The notes: generated by a model not told the origin, from the sequence alone. A DNA stretch of 64,000 nt from Fallopia convolvulus (GCA_964016875.1 OZ024718.1:44555906-44619905), one strand, 5' to 3'. Shown: positions 43,130 through 55,164, counted from the stretch's first letter. A program made the numbers and translations.

Positions 43130-44117
43130 AATACCTTCTTCTTTAACTACAACTGCGGCCGCGTCGTCCTTCTCCATAGGAATCTGGGCAGGATGGAGGC
43201 GAGGCTCCAAGAGCGGGACGCCGAGCTCGAGAAGAAGGGAAAGAGCCTCGCAGAGGCCGAGAAACGCGTTCGCGCCGCGGAGATCGCGACAACGGACGAG
43301 GCCAAGGACGCCTCGAGGGCCAAGGAGGAGCTGAGGAAGGTGAGGGAGGAGAACAAGGATTTGAAGTACGAGAACGGGGATTTCAAGGACGAGGTCGCAA
43401 AGCTCAAAGGCCAGCTATCCGAAGAATACCAATTCTTCAGAGAGAAGGAGGCGGAGCTTTAGAAAGCCGAGGAGGAGGTTACCAGGCTCCAAGGGCGTGT
43501 TGTTGAGCTTAGCAAGGAGCTGGATCTCGAGGGGCCCAGGTATGTGAAGTCCGAGGCCTTTCAGGCCGAGATGGTGGAGAGTGTGAGGAAGATGTTCCAA
43601 CAATCCGTCAGGATGGGGGTTAAGCAGGCGGTCGCGAAGTATGGGCACATCGACCCCCGCATCAAGTTCTTCATCCCCAACTATCAAGAGACTATGGGGG
43701 AACTTGAAGGGGAAGAGCCTGAGGGAGAGTGCGAGTTCTTTCTCAATGAGGATGGAACTGTGGCTAGCGAGGCGCCTACCGTGGCAGCCATCGCTCAGGA
43801 AGATGCGCCTAGCTCCCAGCCTTCTGCCATCGCCGCCCCTGCCCTGGAGACTCCCCAAGGACCTACTGCTCAAGGCCCTGAAGATCCTCCGAAGACCTCC
43901 GACCCTGCCGCCGAAGCCTCGAAGATGTAAAGGATGTCGTTGTCTGCTTCTGTTTTTTTTTGTTTTGTTGTTTTGCTTGTTGTTTTGCTGGTGGCCCTGC
44001 GGAGCCTGTAATTAAACATCTGGGCACACGTGCCCCAGCTTTTTATGTTATTTTCCTTACCTTATGATTGCTTGTTTGTTCTAGCTTTCTCGTATATGCT
44101 CGCACATATTATCTACC

Positions 44118-44130
44118 CAACCCCATGGCC
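44118..44130 (-). other. Internal PPT-like motif, Tat B
   Basis: CAACCCCATGGCC, identical to the LTR-adjacent block and to 13095-13107 in element A. Confidence 0.5.
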
Positions 44131-44279
44131 CGAGTGTCACAACTATTGTGGTATTCGGGCCACATCGGGTGTTTCTGATTATGTATCGAGATCTCGAGCT
44201 TTGCTCGGATTTTTACAACGATTCGCCGAGGTCCCGAGCCTTTTTCGGACTTCGCACAACGATTGTGCCGAGGCCACGA

Positions 44280-45525
44280 GCGGGAAGCGAGGGATGGATT
44301 TAACGAAATTCTCCAACACCACGCGGGAAGCGAGGTTTGGGTTTAACGAGATTCTCCAACACCTCGCGTGAAGCGAGGTTTGGACTTTTAACGAAAATCT
44401 CCAACCCCAAGCGGGAAGCGAGGGATGGACTTTAACAAAAAGCTCCAACCCCAAGCGGGAAGCGAGGGATGGATTTAACGAAATTCTCCAACACCCCGCG
44501 GGGAGCGAGGTTTGGGTTCAACGAGATTCTCCAACACCTCGCGTGAAGCGAGGTTTGGACTTTTAACGAAAATCTCCAACCCCAAGCGGGAAGCGAGGGA
44601 TGGACTTTAACAAAAATCTCCAACCCCAAGCGGGAAGCGAGGGATGGATTTAACGAAATTCTCCAACACCACGCGGGAAGCGAGGTTTGGGTTCAACGAG
44701 ATTCTCCAACACCTCGCGTGAAGCGAGGTTTGGACTTTTAACGAAAATCTCCAACCCCAAGCGGGAAGCGAGGGATGGATTTTAACAAAAATCTCCAATC
44801 CCAAGCGGGAAGCGAGGGATGGATTTAACGAGAATCTCCAACACCTCGCGGGAAGCGAGGTTTGGACTTAACGAAAATCTCCAACCCCAAACGGGAAGCG
44901 AGGGATGGACTTAACGAGATTCTCCAACACCTCGCGTGAAGCGAGGTTTGGACTTAACGAGATTCTCCAACACCTCGCGTGAAGCGAGGTTTGGACTTTT
45001 AACGAAATTCTCCAACACCTCGCGTGAAGCGAGGTTTGGACTTTTAACAAAAATCTCCAACCCCAAGCGGGAAGCTTGGGATGGACTTAACGAAGATCTC
45101 CAACCCCAATCGGGAAGCGAGGGATGGACTTAACGAGATTCTCCAACACCTCGCTTGAAGCGAGGTTTGGACTTTTAACGAAAATCTCCAACCCCAAGCG
45201 GGAAGCGAGGGATGGACTTAACGAAATTCTCCAACACCACGCGGGAAGCGAGGTTTGGGTTTAACGAGATTTTCCAACACCTCGCGTGAAGCGAGGTTTG
45301 GACTTTTAACGAAAATCTCCAACCCCAAGCGGGAAGCGAGGGATGGACTTAACGAGATTCTCCAACACCTCGCGTGAAGCGAGGTTTGGACTTAACGAAG
45401 ATCTCCAACCCCAAGCGGGAAGCGAGGGATGGACTTAACGAGATTCTCCAACACCTCGCGTGAAGCGAGGTTTGGACTTAACGAAAATATCCAACCCCAA
45501 GCGGGAAGCGAGGGATGGACTTCTA
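44280..45525. repeat. Tandem array of about 28 units, 44 bp, with 175 bp higher-order period
   Basis: Counting the TCCAAC landmark gives 28 units with a mean of about 44 bp. Three unit types occur: A (CCCCAAGCGGGAAGCGAGGGATGG), B (ACACCTCGCGTGAAGCGAGG, a CCTCGC/GCGAGG hairpin) and C (ACACCACGCGGGAAGCGAGG). The first twelve units repeat as C-B-A-A three times with a period of 175 bp (type C at 44316, 44491, 44666). Later units mainly alternate A and B. Confidence 0.9.
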
Positions 45526-45608
45526 ATCCGGAGTTTTTATTTTTGAGAGAGATTTTGAAAGTCCCACAACCCTTTATTCACAAAAAGCAGTAACGGAATT
45601 CAGAGAGT

Positions 45609-48600
45609 TTACACAAAATATTTCTTTAACCGGTCGACGTTCCACGTCTTACTGAGGGTTCGCCCCTCGTTGTCTTTGAGCTTAAAGGCTCCGGGAGCGA
45701 CCTCCTCCCCGAGGATGTATGGTCCCTCCCAGTTGGGGTCCAGTTTGCCACCTTCGGTTCTTCTCAAGACGAGATTGCCTGTGGCCAGGAACCGATGTCT
45801 CACCTTCTTGTCGTGGTAAACTGCCACGCGGCGCTTGTATTCCCTGGAGCGAAGGTCGGCTACTTCGCGTAGCTCGTCGCGGAAGAGCAACTCGACCCTG
45901 AGATTGGCCTCGTTCTCCTTTTCATCAAAATCGAACACCCTCGCCGATGGGACCAGGGTTTCTACCGGGACTAGGGCCTTTGCCCCGTAGGTTAGGGCGA
46001 ACGGCGTTTCTCCGGTCACGCGGCGCGCGGTGGTGCGGTACGTCCATAAGACGAGCGGGAGAAGCTCTGCCCAACGACCTTGTGCCATGCCCAGCCGCTT
46101 TTTTAGATCGGACAAGATGCGGGCGTTGACGTTCTTTACCTGGCCGTTGGACTAAGGATGGGCCACGGAGGAGAACTTGAGGGTTATGCCGAGTTCTGAG
46201 CAGATTGTCCGAGTCTCTTCACAATCAAATTGGGGGCCATGGTCGGTCATGATGGTCATGGGAACGCCGAAGCGGCAGACAAGGTTCTTCCACAGAAAGT
46301 CGCAGACCTTAGTCCCCGTGATCTTCCCCATTGCTTGTGCCTCAACCCACTTCGTGAAGTAGTCGACGATGACCAGGATATACCGCACTTGACCGGGGGC
46401 CTTGGGGAAGGGGACGAGGATGTCCATCTCCCACATCGCGAAGGGGCACGGTGCGTGGATGGAGCGACGCTGCAAGGTCGGGTCGTGCAAGAGGTTACCG
46501 TGCTTCTGGCATCCATCACATCGCTGGACATAGTCCCTTGCGTCTTGCCGGAGGGTGGGCCAGAAGTACCCCAAGTGGGCGATCTTATGCGAAAGGGTTC
46601 GCCATCCGGGGTGGCCGCCACAGACCCCTTCATGGGCCTCATAGAGGATGTGCTCCGTCGACTCGGTCGGGACGCACAATAGATTGGGTTCGGCGTAGCC
46701 TCGGTGATAAAGGCAGCCACCTATGACGCAATACCGCGCCGCCTGCATTTTCAGCTTCCTGGCCTGCGCGGGATCCTCTGGAAGGACCCCGCTTTCCACA
46801 TACCGTGTTATCGGGATCCTCCAATCCCCCGCGGTGACAGATAGAACCTCGCTGTTCACACTCCGCGAGAGTTTTCGCTCTACCATCACGCGGTTCCCCA
46901 CTTCAAGGGGAAGGGCGGATCCTAACCTCGCCAGCGCGTCTGCCTTGGTGTTCGAGGTTCGAGGGATGGACTCCACCGCGAAGGTTTCCAGGCATGACAC
47001 CAAGGCTTTGACCTTTTCTCGGTACGCGGGCAGGAAACCCGTTTTGGTGTCGTACTGACCGTTGAGCTGGCGCGCTACCAGCTCGGATTCGGTGTAGACC
47101 CTGATTTTCCGGGCCCCACTGAGGAGCGCCATCTCGATTCCCGCGATCATGGCTTCATACTCGACCTCGTTATTGGTGGCGTCGAAGGCGAAGTTAAGTG
47201 AGTACTCCGTCTCGATCGAGGGCCCAGCGAGGAATACACCAGCCCCACCACCGGCGTAACATCGCGAGCCGTCGACGAACACCTTCCACTCTTCCGAGCT
47301 TATTTCTGTTTCGGGGAAAATGACCTCCACCATGAAGTCAGCGAGGGCCTGCCCCTTCATGGCAGTTCTTGGGAGGTAGCTGATGTCGAACTCGGAGAGC
47401 TCGACTGCCCACATCGTCATCCGCCCGGAGAGGGCGGGCTGGAGGAGGATTTTTCGAAGTGGGAGGTCAGACAGGACCTGGATGGGGTGCGCATTGAAGT
47501 AAGGGCGCAGACGCCTTGCGGCGGTCACAACTGCCAGCGCCATCTTCTCTGCTGGGGAATATCGCTGCTCCGCGGGCTGGAGCACACGGCTCACGAAATA
47601 AACTGGGTGCGTGGCCTTTCTGGTGAGCACCGCGCTGACCGTCTCGGGGCTGACGACCACATAAAGTTGCAAGTCTTCACCCGCCAGCGGGGGCGACAGT
47701 GTGGGGAGCTTTGTCAGGAAGGCCTTTAGCTCAGAGAAGGCGAGCTCCAGATTCTCGTCCCATACAAACTTGTCATTCTGCTTGAGAGCCGCGAAAAAGG
47801 GGAGGGACCTTCCCGCCAGGCGGGAGCAGAACCTCCCAAGGTGGTTGACAGCACCGTTAAGCCGTTGCACCTCGATGCGAGACGTGGTGACCTCATCGAG
47901 AGGATCGACTCGACCTTGGCAGGGTTTACGTCGATGCCCCGTTCGCTAATCATAAAGCCCAAGAATTTTCCCGATGACACGCCGAAGACGCACTTCTCGG
48001 GGTTCAGGCTGAGGCGGTTGTGCCTGAGAGTTGCGAAGACCTCAGCGAGGTCGACCAGATGCTCCTCAGGGGTCTTTCTCTGGACAACAATGTCGTCGAC
48101 ATAAGCGGACACATTCCGTCCGAGATGGCTCTTGAAAACGCGGTCGACGAGGCGTTGAAAGGTTGCCCCCGCATTCTTCAGCCCAAACGACATGACTTTG
48201 TAGCAATAAGTGCCTCGCTGGGTGATGAAGGATGTCTCCTCCTCTTCTCGCGGGTTCATCAGGACCTGATTGTACCCCGAGTACGCGTCGAGGAAGCTCA
48301 AAACCCCGTGACCTGTGGTTGAGTCAACGAGCTCGTCGATCAAGGGCAAGGGGTGGCTGTCTTTGGGACAGGCTTTGTTGAGGTCCTTGAAATCGATGCA
48401 CATTCTCCACTTCCCGCTGGATTTTTTGACAAGCACGACGTTGGACAACCACCGGGGGTATTGGACCTCGCGTATAAACCCCGCAGCCAGCAATTTTGCC
48501 ACCTCGTCATTTGCGGCGCTTGCCCTTTCCTCGTTCATTTTTCTTCGTCGCTGCACCACAGGGCGAGTGGTGACGTCGACGTTCAAAGAGTGCTGGGCTA

Positions 48601-49198
48601 CGGTCCGCGGGACACCTCGGAGGTCCTTCGCAGTCCAAGCGAACACGTCGCGGGACCCAGCGAGCAAGGCTTCTAGCGACGTCGCCGATGCCCCCGAGAG
48701 GCACTCCCCGAGGTAGATCTTCTCGGACTCGCTCTCGAAAGGGGATATCACCCTTCTTTCCAGCTCTGGAGTGGGGACTGTGAAATCCCGGACTTCGAGG
48801 TCGGCCCCGCCGGGAGATTCCACCATGAACACCGGACACTTTTGCTTTGCAGAGGTTGCGTAGCAAACGCGACCTTCCTCCTGATTGCCCTTTACCTCTC
48901 CAACCCCGCCATCGACGGGGAACTTCATCTTCAGGTGATAGATAGAAACTACCGCCTGGAACTTCATCAAGGAGACCCTCCCAATGATTGCGTTCCACAC
49001 CGAAGGCAGGCGCACCACTGTGAACTCCACCATTTCGGTCCTCCTGGTGGACCCGGTGTCGAGCGTCATCCAGAGGTCGATGAGTCCGGCCACGTCGACT
49101 TCGTCTCCCGAGAAGGAGGTGAGTTTCCCAGTGTAGGGCTTCAAGGAGGTCTCGGAGATGCCCAATTGCTCGAACGCGCCATAGTACATGATGTCCAC
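45609..49198 (-). pseudogene. pol: Tat B protease end, RT, two RNase H domains and integrase, nearly intact
   Basis: Reading leftwards: the protease C-terminal part and linker (VDIMYYGAFEQLG, SFSGDEVDVAGLIDLW), then RT with CIDFKDLNKACPKDSHPLP, FLDAYSGYNQ, SFGLKNAGATFQ and an intact YVDD at 48092-48103. The first RNase H (about 47390-47720) is degenerate. The second, archaeal-type RNase H begins VFVDGSRCYAGGG near 47285. The integrase has the HHCC finger (HEGVCGGHP, CDGCQKH) and core (WEMDILVPFPK, TDHGPQFDCEE). Damage: a frameshift near 47870 between RT and RNase H and TAG at 46152-46154 where Gln is expected (AHP*SN). The C-terminus ends WNVDRLKKYFV at 45609. A double RNase H is diagnostic of the Tat lineage. 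Confidence 0.9.
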
Positions 49199-50901
49199 GA
49201 GGATCCCGTGTCCACCAGTACTCGCTTAACCATCTTTGAGCCCATCTGCGCGTGGACCACCAGGGGGTCGGAGTGTGGCATGTGAAGCCCCTCGACATCA
49301 TCTGACAAGAAGGACAAACCTACGTGGGCGCGCGAGGTTTGTGTGACGCTGAATACCGAGGGTTCGTGATGGCTTTCCCTCGCGTATCTCTTCCGCTCTG
49401 TCTGGCTTGACCCAACCGGTGATGGTCCGCCCGAGATGGTATGGATGTACCCATCGAGCACCGTTGCCTGTCCCGACCGGGCCTGCTTCGCGGGCGCCTG
49501 TTGCTCGACGTTGTTGTTGTTGTTAGCCTGGGTCTGACTTGGGCCTTGCGGCTCGAGGTAGGCTCCCGACGTGGGGTTGGCACGACCCTTTTCATTTGGG
49601 TCATATGCGGGACCTCCCTTGCCTCGGTAACCCCGCGGTCTCCTGCCAAAGCAGTTACAGCCTCCGCCACCGCCTCCACGGTTTTTGTTCCGGTTATTGC
49701 TGTTGTTGTTATTGTTCCGGCTATTGTTGTTGTTTCTGTTGTTGTTGTTGTTGTTGGGGTTATGTGCCTGCGTCACATACGCATCGCGCGCGGCCGGCGC
49801 GACCACCTTTGCCTTCCCCTTGGCCTCGGCGACGATCTCTTTGTCAGTTCGTGGTCGCGAGCTCTGGTTGGCGGCATCCTCGGCGTATACTTGGGCCGTG
49901 ATCCGGGCGCACAGGCTTTCGTACGTCTCCGGATTCTTATAAAAAATGCGGTTTTTGAATTCCCCGATGCGCAGGTTGCCCATGAGGGTGTCGCGCACCG
50001 ACGACTCGTCGACGTGCGCGATCTCCGCCACCTTGGTCGTGAACCTTGTGAAGAAAGCGCCTAAGGATTCGCTCTCCCCCTGCTCGATTCCGCGGAGGTC
50101 CCGCATGTTCTTCTTGTGCTTCCTGGAGCCGCTGAAGTGCGTGACAAAGGAATCACACAGTTGGGCGAACGAGGTCACGGAGCCGACCTTCTTGCTTGAG
50201 AACCATGTCAACGCGGCCTTTTCCAGGGTGGTGGGGAAAACCCTTCAGAATATCGCGTCATTGTAGGCATTGACGTTCATCTGGACCGCAAAGTGTTTTA
50301 CGTGCTCCTCGGGGTCCGCTGAACCGTCTAAAAGCCCCATTTGCGGCCTCAAGAAGCCCTTGGGCATGGGCGCGTTCCGGATCGCGTCCATGAACGGGGA
50401 GGTGATCTTGGCTTCCTCCTGATTTTGGGGCGGTGGCCTCGAATTATGCGATCGAGACCTCGGGTAGTGCATCGCGCTCCCCGCTGTTTCGGACAACTCT
50501 GGCTCCTGCAGCCTCGATCGACGCGATCGAGACCGCGAGATCTGCATGGGATCTCGGGGAGGTCTCTCTGTCGACGAGCCGTTGGTGGAGGACTCGGGTT
50601 CATGCGCATGCCTAGGGACGTACGCGAGGACGTACTCGGAGTGCGGCTCACCCTGGGGGGGATAGGGGACGTATGAAGGGGCGAAGCCCTGCTGGTATTG
50701 CCCATAAGCCGGGTAGGGATATGGGTTCGGGGGCGCGCCGCCCTGCTCGAGGCCTTGGAATGGGAATGGATTTTGCGAGGCGGCGTACGTCCATCCCGGA
50801 GGGACCACGAACGGGCAGCCCGGAGGTCCCGCGGTTGTCCATTGCGTGGTTTCTGGCATGTTGTCGGGGTGTTGAGGGAAGAAATTGTTTGGGCAAGCCA
50901 T
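49199..50901 (-). pseudogene. gag: Tat B gag and protease start, one stop and one frameshift
   Basis: ATG at 50901 (MACPNNFFPQHPDNMPE) opens a Pro/Gly/Tyr-rich N-terminal domain and an Arg/Ser stretch (QISRSRSRRSR). The capsid follows (HVKHFAVQMNVNAYNDAIF, stop TGA 50245-50247 where Arg is expected, then SFAQLCDSFVTHFSGSRKH and GIEQGESESLGAFFTRF). An Asn-rich low-complexity segment and a Gly-rich run with CNCFGRRPRGYRG replace a normal zinc knuckle. The protease site VDTGSS (about 49205-49220) is intact, but a one-base deletion near 49199 shifts the frame. Gag and pol probably shared one ORF. Confidence 0.85.
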
Positions 50902-50961
50902 TTTGAGGGAATCAAAGCCAAGGTTTTGCACGAATCGAGGAACTACTTAGGATGAAGAAGT

Positions 50962-50979
50962 TCCCACAGACGGCGCCAA
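50962..50979 (-). other. Tat B primer-binding site
   Basis: The minus strand reads TTGGCGCCGTCTGTGGGAAC next to the 5' LTR, the standard Tat-lineage primer site. Confidence 0.9.
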
Positions 50980-51796
50980 TGATGAAACCCGAAATGAAAG
51001 GCTCACTAGAAGACAAGAAACGAGATTATTATATTCGAAAGTGCAAACACTTGCTTCTTTATTTATGATTTTCTTTACAGCGAGGTTTACAAGCCAACGA
51101 GGCTAACAGATTATTTGAGAATTACACCCTAGACCTCCTACGATTATCCGAGATCTTGACCTAACAATGTCTGAGATCTCCTAGTTGCTAGCTAGCTCTG
51201 AGTGTCACTTGCCGGTCCCTTTGAGCGAGGTTGAGTTGCGGAGTCTTTGATGTGAGGTAGAGCGAGGTGTAAGAGGCTTGCGAGGTGGTGTAGCGAGGTC
51301 TTTGATGTGAGCGGAAACTCTGTGAGACTTGAAGTCTTTTTGTGGACTTCACTTGTCTATAGCGAGACCTTTTAACGGTGTTTCGATCACGTCGATCTTC
51401 AACGAGCAAGAAAGTTCTTGAGTTCAAGATGTTTTTCGGCCCCTTTTCAATTCAAGAATCTCCTCTATTTATAGAGGATTGGGGAGTCGAGTTTTGGTCG
51501 TTGTCCGATGTGGGACGCTCGAGATCAAGGGATCTGATTGGCCTAGAGGCGAGGCAACCGGTGATTGGCTCGAAGAGCGGCGTTCGCTGAGTGGTCATGG
51601 TGGGCGGGCGCAAGTAGAGTCGGTTACGAGGTCGAGACCTCGCTCCGAGGTCGAGGGGGACCTCGTGGGGTAGGAATTTTGTTAAAATAAGTGGGTATGG
51701 TTGTGGGCCCCAGGATCATCCTCGGGGGTCCCTTTGACCTGGTTTGACCCTCATACCTCGAGCCCACCTCTTGCTTCGCTATTTTGAGCATCATCA
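50980..51796 (-). repeat. Tat B 5' LTR (right copy)
   Basis: 817 bp, from TGATGAAACCC to CATCATCA, nearly identical to 39157-39992 apart from the 19 bp duplication. Confidence 0.95.
51462..51477 (-). promoter_or_regulatory. TATA box in Tat B 5' LTR
   Basis: CCTCTATAAATAGAGG on the minus strand; the palindrome is conserved in all four Tat LTRs with small changes. Confidence 0.6.
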
Positions 51797-51801
51797 GATA
51801 T
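51797..51801. repeat. Tat B target duplication, right
   Basis: GATAT, an exact copy of 39152-39156. Confidence 0.95.
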
Positions 51802-52375
51802 CTCACCAGATACACACAATCCATTAGATATTTCTCCCATTGAGGTGTCTCTGGACATTCAAAAAGGGTTATGAATTCAATCTGGCTTTCTCAACAATGG
51901 ATTGAAAATTTCAAAATCAATATCAGCCTTCGGCTATATGATATTGATAGAACGTAAAAGAAAGAATTTGTCTTCAATCTATTTCAAGTGCAAAATACTA
52001 TTTTCTGTCAAATTTTGGCATTTTTCTCTCTCTAGGACCGGTGTTCTACCTATCTCCATGAGGGATCTAACTTCTAACGAAATTATTTGTTTTTTTATCT
52101 TTCTTTTTCCAAAGCAATTTTTATTTCAATTTTTTATGGTCTAGTTATAGGATGAAACTATCTGTAATTAAACGGTCAAAGTTATAGAGGCAAGTTTGTA
52201 GTATCGGTCTCTCGATCTAATAAATATGTTTGTTATATCATGTATTGAATTATTCTTAAGAAATAATTGCTCTCTCCGTTTTGTAATATAGATTTCTTTT
52301 TCACTTTTACGACTTTAAATTGGAATTAATGTGATGTTGTTTTTATGTTCAAAATTAATTTGAAAATGAATCATA
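51802..52375. other. Unrecognised intergenic DNA
   Basis: AT-rich, no known motif. Confidence 0.35.
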
Positions 52376-52399
52376 TACTCCCTTCATCCGCGAAAGTTT

Positions 52400-52404
52400 G
52401 CCTT
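52400..52404. repeat. Athila-related element target duplication, left
   Basis: GCCTT, repeated exactly at 58395-58399. Confidence 0.95.
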
Positions 52405-53944
52405 TGATAGCTGGCATATAGGTGTACTTTAGATGCATGTTTTATGTTGGTTTTACATACATTTTACTTAGTTTTAGTTAGTTTTTGGTTAATTTCTAGG
52501 ATCTAGTGTTTTCGGGTAGTTGCACTTGTTTTGTTCGGTTTTGCAGATCTTTAGGTAAACAAGCATGGAAGGGATGGATCATAGGGGACTATGGTGGAGT
52601 TTGAGGAAGCTTAGAGTGATGCGATTGAAGATCAAAAGATCCAAGGCCCAAGAGCTTGAGGGATAAGAAGGCTTAAACCCGGACTATGCATCGGAGTCTT
52701 GTTATGACACATCTATCTTGCAACGCATGGTTTGGGAGCTACATTGGTCGTATGAAGCTGAATTTGGTATCACTGGAAAGATAACTCGAAGAGCTACAAT
52801 TCATATTTTTACTCCGAGTCCAAATTCCAACTCGAAGTGGGTGAAAACAGCCTCTGAAGAGTCGCTTGAAGTGCTGAACTAAGGGGTGCCGCGGGCTAAA
52901 TTGACAGACTACGCAACCGCGCCATATGGGAATGAGCCCGCGCCCTCTGCCTTTCAACGGAGACATTGGGCCGCGAGTTTTGGGCCTCGAGTTGGACTTT
53001 ATTAGATCTTTTCCGACGTGATTTATGGTATTTCGGGATAATTTGATCTTTGGATATCTTGTGGGGTATTTAAACCTTGTTTTTAGTTTCTCTTTCATAA
53101 CTTAGAACACAATTTTGGAGGGTAGGGTTTTCTCTCTTTCAAAGAGCAACCTTTGAACCTCTTGTAAGTTTTCCTTTAATTTAATCATGCATTGCTAAAT
53201 TTCTTTGTGTTTGACTAGTTATTGAAATCATATATTGCATAATATTATGAGGTTTGATTGATTCTCAATAACTTGAATAGGTTTTATTCAATGTGCTTAA
53301 TTGAATCAGAATTATTCTAGGGTTTTGTTAGATTGGCCACCTAATAGAATTTCTAGGTTAATTTACAACTAAGCTGATCAAGTCCCGTTCGGGATTGATT
53401 AGATAAAGTAGCAACTATAATTGTTTAGACCCGTTCGGGCTATTCAGTTGTAGAAGGGAATAAACCACAGATAACTTAGATGTCTGTTTGCTCTAAGTAT
53501 TTGTTTCTATTGATAACTTGACTCGTAAAGCTATTGTTTAATTGAATCTAGACGTTGTTCTAGGTTGTTAGATGATTAGGGTTGTTCAGACTGTTAGCTC
53601 TTTCAACTAAATATAAAGTTTTGGATAATAATCCACGGTAGATTATTCAAGGGAATTGAGAATCAAGAGAATCGATGATCAATAAGCGTATCTATGATGG
53701 ATTTAACTAGTTGAACACTTGTCTCTCATATATTTATAATCAATTTTGCATTCATATTTACTTTTTAGTTTGCATATTAGTTTAGATAAATCATCCAAAC
53801 CCCCCTCATATTTCTATTACTTGGCACGCAAGTAATAACACATTTACACGAGTCTCTGTGGGATCGACCCTTACTTACCAATCTACTAAGTTTGGTTAAG
53901 TTAGGATTCTTTGATAGGTAAAACGAGTGAAAAATACCTCATCA
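52405..53944 (+). repeat. Athila-related 5' LTR
   Basis: From TGATAGCTGG to ACCTCATCA, nearly identical to 56857-58394, so the insertion is fairly recent. Confidence 0.95.
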
Positions 53945-53948
53945 AATT

Positions 53949-53966
53949 TGGCGCCGTTGTCGGGGA
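53949..53966 (+). other. Primer-binding site, Asp-tRNA type
   Basis: TGGCGCCGTTGTCGGGGA is four bases inside the LTR. It differs at one base from the common Athila primer site. Confidence 0.85.
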
Positions 53967-54052
53967 CTCGTCCCTATTTGTGTGTTACTTTGTGTGCTAT
54001 TCTTGGTGTTGTGAACCTATCTTACGGTTCATAACACCCGTACTACTAATCT

Positions 54053-54268
54053 ATGGCTTCGTTCGATTGTAGACAGTTGCAGGATGAACACTTCCATGAC
54101 TATTTTTCAAGATTTCAAGATCATGTGTTTGAACTTGGTGCTTGGGGATTACAATACAGTGATAGAGAGGTAAACATGGGAGTTATCCATGGTATGAATC
54201 TTGAGACAAGGAGACTGGCTGACTACATGAGCAATGAGAGGTTGTTATTTATGGGATCTGAGGAATGA
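54053..54268 (+). CDS. Short gag-like ORF
   Basis: ATG at 54053 (MASFDCRQLQDEHFHDYFSR) to TGA 54266-54268. The text FQDHVFELGAWGLQYSDREV and RRLADYM looks like a capsid fragment of retrotransposon Gag, but I cannot place it exactly. It is far shorter than a normal Gag (71 codons). It may be all that remains of gag in this non-autonomous element. Confidence 0.4.
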   Translation: MASFDCRQLQDEHFHDYFSRFQDHVFELGAWGLQYSDREVNMGVIHGMNLETRRLADYMSNERLLFMGSEE

Positions 54269-54457
54269 TGAGATTTCTTCTGTTTCATGATCCATCAAAG
54301 ATTTCTGGTTCGGTCATCTTCTCTACCACCCTAGCCGGTTGATACGTCTCTTGAGCATATAATCAAGGATATCTCAAAAGGGGAGGATACTATAATCAAG
54401 GAGCATTGTGAGTCTTGTTCTTCATATTTTCATTCCACAATATCATGCCCTTTTGAG

Positions 54458-54847
54458 TTGTGTGAAAGGAGTGGTGGAATCACATTGAAGTCAAACAATC
54501 ATGAGTCAGGCACTCAGATTCAAGTTGAGGAGCAATCTACTACACTTGATGTGAGTTATGAAAATGAATTTGATGCCCAACATGAATTCACACCTATAAG
54601 GCAAGTTGAGCAGATCATCACAGAGCCAAAGGAAGTCTGTGTTGGCATAGAGATTCTTACAGAGCATAGGAAGCCTGAGTCATTTTCACCCATGTGGAGT
54701 AAATTGCTTGAGGGTTTTGTGGTTTTGGAAAAAGATTCTTTTGTCGACCATGATGACTTCTTTGCTGATGAAGTAGACAACCATGAGGGAGTAATCAACA
54801 TGATGCATCTATTAAGTCTCCCGCTGTCATGGTGTGCCCTATGTTAG
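54458..54847 (+). CDS. Unrecognised acidic ORF in Athila-related element
   Basis: About 125 codons, rich in Glu, Asp and Val, with phrases such as EVCVGIEILTEHRKPESFS and DHDDFFADEVDNHEG. No enzymatic motif. The next open frame (54829-55164, MVCPMLGLDIPCYNFPTF) overlaps its end. Whether either is translated is unknown. Confidence 0.35.
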   Translation: MCERSGGITLKSNNHESGTQIQVEEQSTTLDVSYENEFDAQHEFTPIRQVEQIITEPKEVCVGIEILTEHRKPESFSPMWSKLLEGFVVLEKDSFVDHDDFFADEVDNHEGVINMMHLLSLPLSWCALC

Positions 54848-55164
54848 GCCTTGACATCCCATGCTACAATTTCCCCACCTTCTCACATCACGAGCTTATG
54901 GAGTTCCAAGATGAGGAACCAAACCTACAACACAAGGTGGAAGATGGAGAATATATGGAGTTCATCTTGGATATAAGTGGTATTGCTGATAAGTGCTTTG
55001 ATTCATACTGTAAGTATTTTCTAAAGCCACCACTTGTGTTGAATTTCTTTGAACAAATGCCATCTCATGAAAATTGGGCAAACATGATTGATAAATTAAA
55101 ACGGTCTTTGAAAGCTATATTATGCATCTTTGATTTATCATTGTGTTACTTATGTCTTTTTTAG
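54829..55164 (+). CDS. Unrecognised ORF in Athila-related element
   Basis: About 111 codons. It overlaps the end of the previous ORF in another frame, as if one ancestral ORF had been frameshifted. It contains EFILDISGIADKCFDSYCKY and ends in a hydrophobic stretch. No family is recognised. Confidence 0.35.
   Translation: MVCPMLGLDIPCYNFPTFSHHELMEFQDEEPNLQHKVEDGEYMEFILDISGIADKCFDSYCKYFLKPPLVLNFFEQMPSHENWANMIDKLKRSLKAILCIFDLSLCYLCLF

Larger units (their letters stand above)
40312..43930 (+). pseudogene. Antisense spliced gene of Tat B: Transposase_28-like plus coiled-coil protein
   Basis: Inferred exons are about 40312-40453 (leader), 41243-42341, 42500-43044 and 43130-43930. The ATG at 41279 opens MPRRASASPPPGFAFRVQEG and TAA at 43928-43930 closes. 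The second exon carries the Transposase_28-like region (AGFRLPLAQHFVDYLWAM, FPNAWRLLCAYMIR, TTAPSNVGPWKLNWF). The third is a Ser/Lys/Arg-rich linker that starts by splicing into VNLLGALTSKSQGK. The fourth is a long coiled coil (about 43180-43560) and an acidic tail (GHIDPRIKFFIPN, GECEFFLNEDGTVASEAP). Stops are TAA 41813, TAG 41849 (shared with element A) and TAG 43460; otherwise the frame is open through all exons. The role is unknown; a DNA-binding or regulatory protein is one possibility. Confidence 0.7.
39157..51796 (-). mobile_element. Tat-type Ty3/gypsy element B, 12.6 kb, nearly intact
   Basis: Same design and LTR termini (TGATGAAACCC to CATCATCA) as element A, flanked by exact GATAT. 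The LTRs are almost identical to each other apart from a 19 bp tandem duplication in the left one, so it is younger than A. Gag-pol carries only two stops (50245, 46152) and two frameshifts (about 49199, 47870). The antisense gene has three stops. The 3' array is four times longer than in A. Confidence 0.95.

Noticed and set aside
44179..44804. Three near-identical minus-strand ORFs (MGLE..FVKVHPSLPAWGWR-type)
   Set aside because: They recur every 175 bp and are translations of the tandem array, not proteins.
49441..50266. Long plus-strand ORFs opposite Tat B gag
   Set aside because: Val/Cys-rich runs are the complement of the Asn-rich gag segment; shadow frames.
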